Source: a virus
Virus record (IMG/VR): IMGVR_UViG_3300025000_000281
Coordinates: 1 to 34,358 of that record
Reading direction: 5' to 3' (one strand)
Length of the DNA stretch: 34,358 bases
Shown here piece after piece: positions 13,450 through 21,257 of this stretch. The position numbers and the translations under genes were made by a program. The notes under the pieces were generated by a model. The model had not been told where the DNA came from and did not search any database. It saw only the letters and a list, made by a program, of their open reading frames with translations. Position 1 is the first letter of the stretch; each line of letters starts with the position of its first letter.

Positions 13450-13529
13450 TAATTATCAAACCATTGATTTGCCTGAGTTTTAATGACTATTAATAGTAAG
13501 CTAACGCATTTTCGTTAGTTGAGTAAATG

Positions 13530-13715
13530 TCAGTTCAGCTTAAAACCATTTTCCCATGCAAAATCTCCACCGATTAACTCGATATTTTGACCAGTTTGAT
13601 TGTATCTGCTTATTAAACCAAACATCGACAATTCTGGTTCTTCTTCGGTTGGAATAAAATTATCATAAATGCTTTGTAAAATTGCAATAATTTCTTGTTT
13701 ACGTTCTTCACTCAT
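13530..13715 (-). CDS. Small 61-residue protein, unknown
   Basis: MSEERKQEIIAILQSIYDNF, then TEEEPELSMFGLISRYNQTG and a C-terminal IELIGGDFAWENGFKLN. Acidic, with an N-terminal helix. It starts one base after the stop of the structural protein at 13717 and is probably coupled to it, so it belongs to the tail operon. It is the last late gene before the integrase block. No family recognised; it may be a small tail-fibre assembly helper. Confidence 0.6.
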   Translation of the reverse strand: MSEERKQEIIAILQSIYDNFIPTEEEPELSMFGLISRYNQTGQNIELIGGDFAWENGFKLN

Positions 13716-13716
13716 C

Positions 13717-14613
13717 TTAATACCTCCATACTTTCATCAATCTTATGGTTGCTGTTGCGAGTGATGCAGATAAATTTGTTATACCAAATCGCATCTGTAA
13801 CCCGCCACCTTGCCTCTGACTATAAGCCTCGGAAAAGGTTGAATAATCAGGAAACAATTGACCACCTACCCCATCTTTGGGCGCAACAACCAACAATGAG
13901 CGTATTGGACGAAGTATACTTGACGCCGTAGTTGTCACACTCGTACGTACTGGGTAAAATGCTTGGTCTGTCAATTCGGTCTGTCCATATGACCAAAATC
14001 CTGGACTAGCTTTTATAATCCAAGGTTGCTGATCTATGTTTACTAGTACCCAAATTTCATTGGGTGCATCTGCAATGTCGTAATAAATAGTATTATTTCC
14101 TCCGCTGCCTGCCAAACTTACCGCGTTCATAATTGTCACACTTTGGTATTTAATATTAGCGCCAGAAATTTGGATAGCGTTAGTTACGCCTGGTGTTGTT
14201 TGGTCTATCCCAAATTTTCCTACAACTTCACTCCCTGCGGTAAGCGAAGGTAAACTACCAGATAGTTGGACAATCCCTGGATTGTCCCCAGTCAAAAGCG
14301 GGTATACGCTTTCGTCTGGAATGCCGATTAACTGCGTCAGCACTGGGTTACCCAGTTCGTTAGTTACTTGGGCGCTTACCTTCCCTAATTCGCGAGCTGT
14401 CCTGTCAGTTACATCGACATGACCAGGTTTTTCGGCAGTCAATAAGGCACTGCCGTCAGCTCCCCACAGTAGTACCCTTGTAGCCCCACCGCTACCGTAA
14501 TTTTTTTCATACCCACCATTACCACCATCAGCATCAGGGTTCCAATGCTGCCCAGGGACAACCTCGGGCAAGTATCCCTGAGCAGGCTTAGTCTCTCTTA
14601 AAAGTTTGTCCAT
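13717..14613 (-). CDS. Phage structural protein, fibre-like
   Basis: A 298-residue protein rich in Gly, Ser, Thr and beta-prone segments. The N-terminal part is low in order (QHWNPDADGGNGGYEKNYGSGG), the middle has DVTDRTARELGKVSAQVTNELGNPVLTQLIG, a stretch I associate with accessory virion proteins in Clostridial phages, and the end (GLQMRFGITNLSASLATATIRLMKVWRY) looks like a closing beta domain. Position next to the tail tube suggests a decoration or fibre protein. No enzyme motif is visible. Start ATG overlaps no neighbour; the upstream gene ends 3 bases before it. Confidence 0.6.
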   Translation of the reverse strand: MDKLLRETKPAQGYLPEVVPGQHWNPDADGGNGGYEKNYGSGGATRVLLWGADGSALLTAEKPGHVDVTDRTARELGKVSAQVTNELGNPVLTQLIGIPDESVYPLLTGDNPGIVQLSGSLPSLTAGSEVVGKFGIDQTTPGVTNAIQISGANIKYQSVTIMNAVSLAGSGGNNTIYYDIADAPNEIWVLVNIDQQPWIIKASPGFWSYGQTELTDQAFYPVRTSVTTTASSILRPIRSLLVVAPKDGVGGQLFPDYSTFSEAYSQRQGGGLQMRFGITNLSASLATATIRLMKVWRY

Positions 14614-14616
14614 ATT

Positions 14617-14949
14617 CTACCTCAACCTTATAGCAGCCACGGTAACAGTCGTAACCGCCGAAAAGTTTACGCTTACAGTGCCATCGGCCTGGTTAAAAAG
14701 CAGCGGTGGGATTGGCCCGATCATTCGCTCTTCTTCTGCTGTAACAGTTACAGCCCTGTCTCCAGTCCTACCCCATGGATCCGCCACACTGACCAAAGTT
14801 ACGGTTATATCAGCGACAGCAGCATTCTTAACGTGCAAAAACATTTCACCGTTATTTGCTACGCTATGGCCGTCAGCGTTGGCAGCAGTGTAAGCGGTTT
14901 CAAGTCCAGAAATAGCTATTAATTGTGTTGCTAATGCAGTTCTTGCCAT
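14617..14949 (-). CDS. Small beta-rich virion protein
   Basis: A 110-residue protein, MARTALATQLIAISGLETAYTAANADGHSVANNGEMFLHVKNAA, then beta strands ADITVTLVSV and AVTVTAEEERMIGPIPPLLFNQADGTVSVNF. The FLHVKN ... D.TVTL ... DRAVTVTA pattern is seen in small structural proteins of many dsDNA phages, usually near the capsid or tail tube. It has no charged catalytic cluster and no signal peptide. It is most likely a decoration protein of the tail tube or capsid. The gene lies 12 bases after the tail tube gene. Confidence 0.65.
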   Translation of the reverse strand: MARTALATQLIAISGLETAYTAANADGHSVANNGEMFLHVKNAAVADITVTLVSVADPWGRTGDRAVTVTAEEERMIGPIPPLLFNQADGTVSVNFSAVTTVTVAAIRLR

Positions 14950-14961
14950 TATTCAGCCCTC

Positions 14962-15513
14962 CTAACTTGTCGCTTCTGCGGTTTCATAGGTTATCTTGCC
15001 CAGGCGTTTCCCAGCCACTTTGGTCATATCGTTTAGAGCACGGAAGGTCATTGCGATCATGGTCTGTCCCTTCTTAGTAAATTTCTTTTCCAAGGAAGGC
15101 ACTGCCACGACCTTGTAAAGCTCAACAATAACATTAAGTGCCGGGTTGTGCCTACGCGGTACGGTGTACTTTAAAGTCCTGCTTGTAGCTGTACTGCTGC
15201 TACCAAATTCCAGAACGTCCTTGCCTTTCGTACCTGCCCCGGCAGCTGTAGTAGTGATAGTGCCATGCCCCATAGAAGCTTTTACTTTTGAAGCCTCTAT
15301 CTCCTTGCAGGTTATGGCAAATGTGCACTCCTCACTGGTGATGTATACTTCAACGGGACCTATGGCCTCATCTATTTCAATATTCTCTATAGTGGCGGAA
15401 AAAGCCAAAGTTCCTCCCTCTTCGGATGCCTCTACAGTCAAAGCTGTGGCTAGTCCTTCATCAAGAGCCAAAACACCTGCCCCAACATGGATCGAATTTA
15501 CGTTTATAGTCAC
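14962..15513 (-). CDS. Major tail tube protein
   Basis: A 183-residue protein with alternating beta strands, starting MTINVNSIHVGAGVLALDEG, then EASEEGGTLAFSATIENIEIDEAIGPVEVYITSEECTFAITCKEI and a C-terminal region with conserved-looking GKRLGKITYE. The pattern (polymerising beta-sandwich, EIEASK segment, about 180 residues) and its position after the tail terminator and ahead of the chaperones and tape measure support the tube role. It should be among the most abundant virion proteins. The start overlaps the stop of the previous gene. Confidence 0.75.
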   Translation of the reverse strand: MTINVNSIHVGAGVLALDEGLATALTVEASEEGGTLAFSATIENIEIDEAIGPVEVYITSEECTFAITCKEIEASKVKASMGHGTITTTAAGAGTKGKDVLEFGSSSTATSRTLKYTVPRRHNPALNVIVELYKVVAVPSLEKKFTKKGQTMIAMTFRALNDMTKVAGKRLGKITYETAEATS

Positions 15514-15974
15514 TAGTATCCCCCCTCGATAGTATCAACACTAAACTGCAACCGGCAGGCCCGAAGAAAACCTGATTCAATAGCCAAAACAGAGCTAATA
15601 AACCCGTCACTCACCCTCGGATCATGACCATAACCCTGCCAGTTCAGTTCCTTTTCAAGTATCTCTTGCCCGGCTGCAGCCATCCGCTTGATCTGTATTT
15701 CAAGTTCTTCTTGGTTATGGTTAGCCTGGTAAAATTCAATGTTCAAAAAGTGCCGCCAGGTGTATTCTTCTACTTTAGAAAATCTTAAATAGCTAATCTT
15801 GCAGGCCGGGTAATTGACCATCATATTTTCGTCTATTTCCCTGCTGAAATATTCCACAGGAGTAGATGTGACAATTCCCTTGCCATTCTCAGCGTCTATT
15901 TCAGCTAGTTTTGCTTCGATATTGTTGACAATAATTGACTTGCAAACGTCAGTTATCTGTTCAGCGTTAGGCAT
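15513..15974 (-). CDS. Tail terminator/completion-type protein
   Basis: A 153-residue protein: helix MPNAEQITDVCKSIIVNNIEAKLAEI, then beta segments (KISYLRFSKVEEYTWRHFLNIEFY, RACRLQFSVDTIEGGY) around a helix (QEELEIQIKRMAAAGQEILEKEL). A helix/beta-hairpin fold of this size lying just before the tube gene is usual for tail terminators, which cap the tube and join it to the head. I do not recognise a specific family name. It overlaps the tube gene by one base. Confidence 0.6.
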   Translation of the reverse strand: MPNAEQITDVCKSIIVNNIEAKLAEIDAENGKGIVTSTPVEYFSREIDENMMVNYPACKISYLRFSKVEEYTWRHFLNIEFYQANHNQEELEIQIKRMAAAGQEILEKELNWQGYGHDPRVSDGFISSVLAIESGFLRACRLQFSVDTIEGGY

Positions 15975-15978
15975 TTTA

Positions 15979-16503
15979 TCACCTCGGCGGCCTCATTTCG
16001 TTCTGCCTCTGCCAGGGGATTACATCATCCCAAAGCCAGTCATGCATAATGCCTACCCATTCGTTCTTTTGCTGTGCCGTTAGTTCAACAGGAGGACGGG
16101 CAGGCATTTTCCTGGTCCCCTTTTGGTGTAACAGTCCAAGGTTCCACCTGCCATCGGGGGTCCTTATTTTCGTACCCATAGAAACGCCATCATCGGTAGC
16201 TTCGTAAACATGATCCGGGTCGCTGGCTTGGGTTAGGCTTGCACGTAAGTTACCCTTTAGGACTAGGATAGGTTGTCCAGGGTAACGGCTATCTTTCCAC
16301 AGCTTATACTTTGGGCTTAGAGGCTTCCATTTGGCCTTGCCGCCAAAAGCCCCCTCTATAGCAAAAGTGCCATGCTCGCCTTGGAGGAAGTTTTGGTGTA
16401 TTAGATCCCAGGCAGGCCTCATATTGGATAGGTCTTCACTCACTCGGTCCAGCATCCGGGAAAGCTGCACATCTCCAGCCACTTCCATCCTTAGATGAAA
16501 CAT
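15979..16503 (-). CDS. Phage virion morphogenesis protein (Mu gpG / P2 gpS-like)
   Basis: A 174-residue protein: MFHLRMEVAGDVQLSRMLDRV near the N-terminus, then FGGKAKWKPLSPKYKLWK and LVLKGNLRASLTQ, and finally LHQKGTRKMPARPPVELTAQQ. The W-x-PLSP-x-Y, LxxxGxLxxS and HQ-x-G-x-x-x-PARP motifs mark the virion morphogenesis/tail completion family (Mu gpG, P2 gpS). It acts at the head-tail joint during assembly. It lies directly after the gp36-type gene, as in Mu. Confidence 0.88.
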   Translation of the reverse strand: MFHLRMEVAGDVQLSRMLDRVSEDLSNMRPAWDLIHQNFLQGEHGTFAIEGAFGGKAKWKPLSPKYKLWKDSRYPGQPILVLKGNLRASLTQASDPDHVYEATDDGVSMGTKIRTPDGRWNLGLLHQKGTRKMPARPPVELTAQQKNEWVGIMHDWLWDDVIPWQRQNEMRPPR

Positions 16504-16507
16504 ATTA

Positions 16508-16933
16508 TCACCACTGATCCGTTCCTAATTTCCAGATAGCCTCTGAATCAGCCATGGCAGAATAGGGAGTATTTACCGAACCGGCTTTTGCTGCTGCGCC
16601 GAATTTCATTTCCTTTGCAATTACCATACCGAGCACCTTCTCGGATTGGCTTTCCCACTCTCTGGCTTTATTGCTCTCACCCTGCTGGGCTGCGTAGATA
16701 ATACGCCAGCATTTAGCGGCAGTTAGCTGGGCGGAGACAGGTAGAAGTATTGCTTTGGCTTCCGTGTCTACAACCGGTACCGTGTAGGTATTAGCCAGAC
16801 GACTGTCAATATAGCGGTCAGTGTCGGCTATATACTTTGCTGCATCTGTTGCAGTGATTTTTGAGGTTTCGGTAAAGGTGAAATTTAGCTGCTTAAGAAG
16901 GGCTTCAACGTCTGCTTGGGTATGGTACGACAT
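16508..16933 (-). CDS. Mu gp36-like head-tail connector (DUF1320)
   Basis: A 141-residue helical protein starting MSYHTQADVEALLKQLNFTF, with DAAKYIADTDRYIDSRLANTYTVPV (the typical second helix of the DUF1320 / gp6-like connector family) and ILLPVSAQLTAAKCWRIIYAAQQG. Mu gp36 and relatives form an adaptor ring below the portal. Gene order capsid, gp35-type, gp36-type, gpG-type is that of Mu. Confidence 0.88.
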   Translation of the reverse strand: MSYHTQADVEALLKQLNFTFTETSKITATDAAKYIADTDRYIDSRLANTYTVPVVDTEAKAILLPVSAQLTAAKCWRIIYAAQQGESNKAREWESQSEKVLGMVIAKEMKFGAAAKAGSVNTPYSAMADSEAIWKLGTDQW

Positions 16934-16935
16934 GG

Positions 16936-17271
16936 TTAATCACCACCAGAGTGCATCAGCATTTCAATCAGATCGGCTTTTTTGGCCTTCTGGTAGCCTT
17001 CCAGGTTCTCTGTAGCGGCTAAAGCTCTAAGCTCTTCAAGTGTCATAGCCTCAAGTTTTTTCTTGGTCATTTCATACTCACTGTCAACCGGTTCGGTGTA
17101 TATTTCTTCCGGCACCTCGGTTATAAGCAGCATCCTTTTTTCACCCATAATTAAATCGACCTGCTGCTTGGTCAGCTTTTCGGTGTCAATTTTAACACCA
17201 TCGGCGGGGAAGTGAATCCCGCCTCTCCAAAAACCCTGCGGTTGAAGTGCTCTTACTAAATATTTAGGCAT
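16936..17271 (-). CDS. Mu gp35-like head protein with Rho-N/SAP-like C-terminus
   Basis: A 111-residue protein. Residues ~1-55 (MPKYLVRALQPQGFWRGGIHFPADG, TEKLTKQQVDLIMGEKRMLLI) resemble the short Mu gp35/HI1506-type protein. Residues ~75-108 (MTLEELRALAATENLEGYQKAKKADLIEMLM) form a helix-extended loop-helix of the Rho-N/SAP kind, which binds nucleic acid or protein. The role in the virion is not known. It lies between capsid and gp36-type connector, close to each. Confidence 0.7.
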   Translation of the reverse strand: MPKYLVRALQPQGFWRGGIHFPADGVKIDTEKLTKQQVDLIMGEKRMLLITEVPEEIYTEPVDSEYEMTKKKLEAMTLEELRALAATENLEGYQKAKKADLIEMLMHSGGD

Positions 17272-17334
17272 GATAATCCCCTTTCTAAACTACAAAGGCC
17301 CGGAGGATATCCGAACCTTTGAGATGAGTTAAAG

Positions 17335-18231
17335 CTAGGCTCCTGCTACTTCTGATCCAACAGCCAACTGATACATACCAAGTCCAACATTGTAACGACC
17401 GTCAACACCATAGAGAAACTTCTTTTTCATAAAAGCGTTATAGTCATCCGGCTTGTCTAGTGCTATGAACTCCGGCTTTTTGCGCATTTGCAAAAGGACT
17501 GGTTTAAGTGGTCGCTTGGTGCAGCCGATAAACCAATTATTTGTATCGGTCAAATGAGGCGTTACCACTAAATTTTCAAGTACACCCTTCATAATGTTAC
17601 TGGCTCCTGCGTCATTTCTTTCAGCAAAAAGCAACTTGCGGCCTGTAATCTCCAGTTCGGGTGGCACATACAGGGTATCAAATTCAATGTTTAACGCCCT
17701 GCCTGTATAACCTTTCAACCTGCGCCCAAGCGCGATGGCATCTGAAAGTCCGGTAGCGTCAAGAGCCAGAGTTAACTTGTTTGACTGAGTGGTTCCATCT
17801 GCCAGAGGATGATCTGTATCAAAAAAGTACTGCCCGTCATAGCAAACAGTAGCGAAACCAGCAGCCAGTAGTGTAAATACAAGTTCGTCGGGGTGCATCT
17901 TTGCAGCCATAGCAAGATCCTGGATTCTCGGTTTGATCTGATTTAGCTTGTTGTCTTCCATGGTATTTCTGTCAACACTAATGGTATCTTCCCAGTCTTT
18001 GTTCTTAATAGAAAACCCGAATTGCTTCAAATCTTCCAGGGTGCGTTCATCCACCCATTCTTTCATCCCTGGAACCTCAGCCATCCAGGAATAGTCCTCT
18101 GTCTCAGTTTCAGAGGAGACTTCCATAGCAAGGGTATTCCACTTGGGATTAGTAGCTTCAAAAGTTTCGCCATAAATGGCCCGTAGGCCGGCATAGGTCG
18201 CAGCTAAAAAATCAGATGTTACTACAGCCAT
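17335..18231 (-). CDS. Major capsid protein (Mu gpT-like)
   Basis: A 298-residue protein with clear gpT-family features: MAVVTSDFLAATYAGLRAIYGETF at the start, ETEDYSWMAEVPGMKEWVDER, the VDRNTMEDNKLNQIKPRIQDLAMAAKMHPDEL segment and YFFDTDHPL. HK97-fold shells of this family do not need the N-terminal delta domain, since scaffold comes from the gpI/gpZ gene upstream. The C-terminal segment (YNAFMKKKFLYGVDGRYNVGLGMYQLA) is also as in the family. The length is usual. It follows the decoration gene with a normal intergenic SD. Confidence 0.95.
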   Translation of the reverse strand: MAVVTSDFLAATYAGLRAIYGETFEATNPKWNTLAMEVSSETETEDYSWMAEVPGMKEWVDERTLEDLKQFGFSIKNKDWEDTISVDRNTMEDNKLNQIKPRIQDLAMAAKMHPDELVFTLLAAGFATVCYDGQYFFDTDHPLADGTTQSNKLTLALDATGLSDAIALGRRLKGYTGRALNIEFDTLYVPPELEITGRKLLFAERNDAGASNIMKGVLENLVVTPHLTDTNNWFIGCTKRPLKPVLLQMRKKPEFIALDKPDDYNAFMKKKFLYGVDGRYNVGLGMYQLAVGSEVAGA

Positions 18232-18258
18232 AATTACTTTACCTCCTTATCTAGCTTG

Positions 18259-19296
18259 TTAGCTAGTTTTCAATTTGCTGGTTACTTCCAGCCAGGCAGC
18301 ATAGATGTAGAGCTCATCAGTTGCCATCTGTCCAGCAGTCGGGGTTAAAATGATCGTCAAACTTGACGGTGCTGCAGGCACGTCACCATGAGCGATAGTA
18401 CAGGTTATTTCACTTAAAGTCACCCCTCCGGTTACTTCCGGGTCAGTTCCGGCACAATCAGTATCTCCAGCCCCGAAAAAGGCTTCGTGTACGATTACAG
18501 GGGTATCACTAGCACCGGCCATCCTAGCCAACAAATGCACCACGCAAGCAGCCGCGTCATTGATGCCAGGATCAACAAAAGGTACGGTTACGGCAATAGG
18601 TGTCTGCGTTGCATTGCCGTCCCAAGTCAACACAACCTCTTTATTGGCCAACTGCTGAAATCCAGGAGTTGCACCACCAGTAGCGTATTTTGTTAGCGCA
18701 GTACCGTCTTCCAAGGTAAAGGAATTCAAGGGAATTGGAATAACCTTCTGCGCCGAAATCAAGTCCTGGTAAATCTCCTGCAAAGCACCTTCAACGTCAG
18801 TTTCTGCCGTAAATGTCCCAGCATCCGTGATAGAGATAGAGCTTGCAGCATGAGCACCGGAAGTATCGGCAATGTGAGTAGCTACATCGGTTTGTAGTAG
18901 TGCCGGGTAGATGTCCACCCAAACCTGAGTAGCAGACTCAAAATTAGCAATAACACCACAATAAATGTCATTGGTAGTTGTTGCAGCTAGCCCAACAGTG
19001 TTATCGTCAACGATAAAAACAGCGTCCCCGATATTGGCAATGGTAGCTGCAGCTATGTTAAATAAATACAAACCTTTGCGCTCTACCCGACATTTTAAAA
19101 CACCATTTCCGGCAAGTGACTCATAAGCCACCCCGGCAAAAATTAAACCTGCAGTGTCGGCACCGGGAATAAGGTAGCCGTCAGCACCTACACATGCAAG
19201 AGCGCCCTTGTAAACAGTGTTAGCGTTCTTGACAATCAGCGCCAACAGATCGCCGTCTTTTTTCTTCCTATTTGCTCCTGTAGTCAAAACAGCCAT
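18259..19296 (-). CDS. Capsid decoration/structural cement protein with C-terminal extension
   Basis: A 345-residue protein. Residues ~1-150 match the small decoration proteins often found before gpT (VKNANTVYKGALACVGADGYLIPGAD, GIIFAG-like repeats, NDIYCGVIANFESATQVWVDIYPALLQTDVATHI). A linker of about 40 residues (DTSGAHAASSISITDAGTFTAETDVEGALQ) leads to a second beta domain (~200-345; IPLNSFTLEDGTALTKYA, VTVPFVDPGINDAAACVVHLLARMAG) like accessory phage surface domains. The extra domain roughly doubles the normal length and would protrude from the capsid. Confidence 0.7.
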   Translation of the reverse strand: MAVLTTGANRKKKDGDLLALIVKNANTVYKGALACVGADGYLIPGADTAGLIFAGVAYESLAGNGVLKCRVERKGLYLFNIAAATIANIGDAVFIVDDNTVGLAATTTNDIYCGVIANFESATQVWVDIYPALLQTDVATHIADTSGAHAASSISITDAGTFTAETDVEGALQEIYQDLISAQKVIPIPLNSFTLEDGTALTKYATGGATPGFQQLANKEVVLTWDGNATQTPIAVTVPFVDPGINDAAACVVHLLARMAGASDTPVIVHEAFFGAGDTDCAGTDPEVTGGVTLSEITCTIAHGDVPAAPSSLTIILTPTAGQMATDELYIYAAWLEVTSKLKTS

Positions 19297-19832
19297 TATT
19301 CTTTACCTCCCTGTTTCATCCAGTCAGGTACACCACTAAGCATCTTTTCTTCACTAAGGCCCAGCATTTTAGCAACCTCAGCCTGAGCCTCGGACAGCTT
19401 AGAGGTACCGTCGCCACCTGCTCCGGCAGTGTTGGAGTGACCTTTTTCGCCGGGTATAATTTTGGGTAAGTCTTTAATAATAGCCCCTATCCCTTCGGGG
19501 TTAGCCATAAACAGAGGCTTGAATTTCTCCGACAAAGCTACGGTCATGCGTCCTTCGGCAAAAGCCTTCTGTGAAATACTTTCCCACCTTACCGCTTTGG
19601 CTGCTTCGGCCAGCAAAATGTTAGTTTCAGACAATGTTTTAATCTGCACCTGAGCCGCAGTAAGCTGCTCTCCCATAGTTTTAACCGTCTCGGACAGCTG
19701 CACAACCTCTGTGTTGTCAGTTTTTGCAGGTGCCGGATTGGTTTTCATGGCCGCAATTGCGGCTAAAACTTCGGCCTCTGTTGCGGTTTCGGATAACCCG
19801 AGGGCTTTGTAGTGTTCTGTTGAAAGTTTCAC
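19296..19832 (-). CDS. Nested scaffold protein (gpZ-like), internal start
   Basis: Inside the protease gene and in the same frame, AAGGAGGT (complement of 19839-19846) stands 6 bases before GTG (19830-19832). The product, 178 residues (MKLSTEHYKALGLSETATEA, AQVQIKTLSETNILLAEA), is the scaffold part alone. In Mu gene Z is the in-frame 3' part of gene I, so this is the expected arrangement, and the strength of the SD suggests that scaffold is made in excess. Confidence 0.8.
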   Translation of the reverse strand: MKLSTEHYKALGLSETATEAEVLAAIAAMKTNPAPAKTDNTEVVQLSETVKTMGEQLTAAQVQIKTLSETNILLAEAAKAVRWESISQKAFAEGRMTVALSEKFKPLFMANPEGIGAIIKDLPKIIPGEKGHSNTAGAGGDGTSKLSEAQAEVAKMLGLSEEKMLSGVPDWMKQGGKE

Positions 19833-20768
19833 GTCTGTACCTCCTTGATTATTTTTCCGGTTGTCGCCGGGTATGCTCTTATATATAAAGCCAAGGGTTT
19901 CCATAACTCCCTCGGATAATAAAATAGGATCCATATTTTTTATAAACGGTCGGTTAGTTAGAGCCCCGCCAAACAGGACATTCTTATAAATCCTGCCGCT
20001 CTCAGGGTCTTTCCACTCATTCGTAAACTCAGGGCTAAAGTAGCGGTATATGCCATCACGTATTAAGCTTTCACCCTGATAAGTCCACTGTATTTCCGCT
20101 TGTAAACTAAACCCATCACCATCATCACGCGGCACCTTCCAGAGCTTCTTAAACCAACCCATGGCACCGGCTTCCGGCTTATGCTCTTGGTCAACTGCTA
20201 TGTCGATTCCGCGCACATTAGCAAAAAAGTTAGCTATAAAACCGTCTAAATCTGACTCCATAATAGATATCGGGCCATAGAGCGGATGTTCCCACTGTCC
20301 TGTTCGCATAATCTCAACTACCGAAGTCGCTGAATACTGCATCCCGGAAGGAGCCGGAACCAGCATAGCCTCACCCAGGGCTATTAGTCCATAAAATTTA
20401 CTTGACATTTCGTCACTCGCCTTTACCGTAACTGTGTACCCTGCGCCCTCTACGGCTGTCCAGGCACCTTCCTCACACTTTAACCTGTCCTTACCCTCGA
20501 CAAGGGAATTAAAAGCCTGCATCCAGACCTCTTGAGCTTCTACCGGGAGTAATCCTCTTACCTCTTCCGGTAGCTCGACAAGATTAGTGTAGGCTGAAAA
20601 TTCCTCATCTGCAGGTTCTGCTTGCCCTGCCTTAGGCGAAGTTTTGCCGCCAGCATAAGCCCGAGCCTTCTTATGTGCCTCTTCTTCGGACATACCTTTT
20701 CTGATCAGCCAGGATTTTTTAGCCTTGAAGCGTTTACTTGAATTTTTTCCATCAATGTCTTTTCCCAA
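19296..20768 (-). CDS. Mu gpI-like prohead protease with scaffold C-terminus and ChaB-like domain
   Basis: A 490-residue protein. Residues ~1-55 are basic (KAKKSWLIRKGMSEEEAHKKAR), residues ~60-105 resemble ChaB (ELPEEVRGLLPVEAQEVWMQAFN), and residues ~120-290 form the Mu gpI-type protease with the conserved DQEHKPEAGAMGW (His196) and YRYFSPEF (Ser245) motifs. The C-terminal ~178 residues are coiled-coil scaffold. As in Mu, the protease should cut scaffold and capsid tail during maturation. An internal GTG at codon 313 with a perfect SD gives the scaffold alone. The catalytic roles of His196 and Ser245 are inferred from the family pattern. The end overlaps the decoration gene start. Confidence 0.88.
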   Translation of the reverse strand: MGKDIDGKNSSKRFKAKKSWLIRKGMSEEEAHKKARAYAGGKTSPKAGQAEPADEEFSAYTNLVELPEEVRGLLPVEAQEVWMQAFNSLVEGKDRLKCEEGAWTAVEGAGYTVTVKASDEMSSKFYGLIALGEAMLVPAPSGMQYSATSVVEIMRTGQWEHPLYGPISIMESDLDGFIANFFANVRGIDIAVDQEHKPEAGAMGWFKKLWKVPRDDGDGFSLQAEIQWTYQGESLIRDGIYRYFSPEFTNEWKDPESGRIYKNVLFGGALTNRPFIKNMDPILLSEGVMETLGFIYKSIPGDNRKNNQGGTDVKLSTEHYKALGLSETATEAEVLAAIAAMKTNPAPAKTDNTEVVQLSETVKTMGEQLTAAQVQIKTLSETNILLAEAAKAVRWESISQKAFAEGRMTVALSEKFKPLFMANPEGIGAIIKDLPKIIPGEKGHSNTAGAGGDGTSKLSEAQAEVAKMLGLSEEKMLSGVPDWMKQGGKE

Positions 20769-20847
20769 ATTATCACCTCCCCGAAGGAATATAGGTTAAC
20801 GCCATAGAATTTATACTAGACAAGCCTTTATAGAAAGGGGTTCCAAT

Positions 20848-21114
20848 ATGGCTAAAAATAAAGATGTAGTCCAGCTTGAATTCGGAGCCGACCAAAAAGG
20901 ACGGGTTAAACCAAAAGAGAAAAAAGTAACGCTAAATATCCGTCTTGATGAGGATATCGCCGCCGAGCTCGAAGGCACCGGATATTATGGATTTGAGCGG
21001 CTAACCAACGATGACAGGATTAGGCGCTTAGCCCCGCTCATTTGGAAACAACTAGACAGAGTACAAGAAAGATGGCAGCGCAGACCAGGAGGGTCACTAG
21101 ACCATAGGGATTAG
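20848..21114 (+). CDS. Small plus-strand protein, possible RHH-type regulator
   Basis: An 88-residue basic protein (MAKNKDVVQLEFGADQKGRV, then KKVTLNIRLDEDIAAELEGTG and RRLAPLIWKQLDRVQERW). The KVTLNIRLDEDIAAELE segment looks like the strand and first helix of a ribbon-helix-helix fold; the rest does not confirm it. ATG follows AAAGGGG with 8-base spacing. It is one of only three plus-strand genes called here, placed in a gap of the head operon, and its last 77 bases overlap the end of the zinc-ribbon gene on the other strand. Confidence 0.5.
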   Translation: MAKNKDVVQLEFGADQKGRVKPKEKKVTLNIRLDEDIAAELEGTGYYGFERLTNDDRIRRLAPLIWKQLDRVQERWQRRPGGSLDHRD

Positions 21115-21238
21115 CTCTCTTCCTGCTTAGGAGACCAACACTTGCCCCACATTCAGAACATAGTAATTTGCAATTATCTTTCTGGTCTCTAATAGCCCGA
21201 GCTGTATTGCCACAATCACAAGTAATGGTTGGTAACAA
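21038..21238 (-). CDS. Zinc-ribbon protein with C-terminal membrane segment (Com-like position)
   Basis: A 66-residue protein from TTG 21238, with GGAGGT at 6-base spacing. Cys7-x-Cys9 and Cys27-x2-Cys30 form a short zinc ribbon, followed by SRKRANPYG and a hydrophobic helix (LVTLLVCAAIFLVLCLVV). It lies between the portal and protease genes. Mu-like phages often keep a small Cys-rich Com protein near, but Com has no membrane helix, so I do not equate them. Function unknown. Confidence 0.6.
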   Translation of the reverse strand: MLPTITCDCGNTARAIRDQKDNCKLLCSECGASVGLLSRKRANPYGLVTLLVCAAIFLVLCLVVSK

Positions 21239-21257
21239 TAAAACACCTCCACGTTAA

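Noticed and set aside
13501-13518. CTAACG/CGTTAG inverted repeat as a terminator of the 13530-13715 gene
   Set aside because: Stem of 6 bp without a T-run on either strand; more likely an operator-like site or chance.
11407-13547. TTAAAACC at both edges of the integrase block as att core
   Set aside because: Only 8 bp, one copy lies inside a coding sequence, and such a match is likely by chance between two AT-rich stretches.
14606-14893. Plus-strand ORF rich in Thr and Val
   Set aside because: Complement of the beta-rich virion protein at 14617-14949; low complexity and no SD.
21038-21238. Calling the zinc-ribbon protein Mu Com
   Set aside because: It shares small size, Cys pairs and location near Mu-type genes, but has a C-terminal membrane helix and a different Cys spacing.
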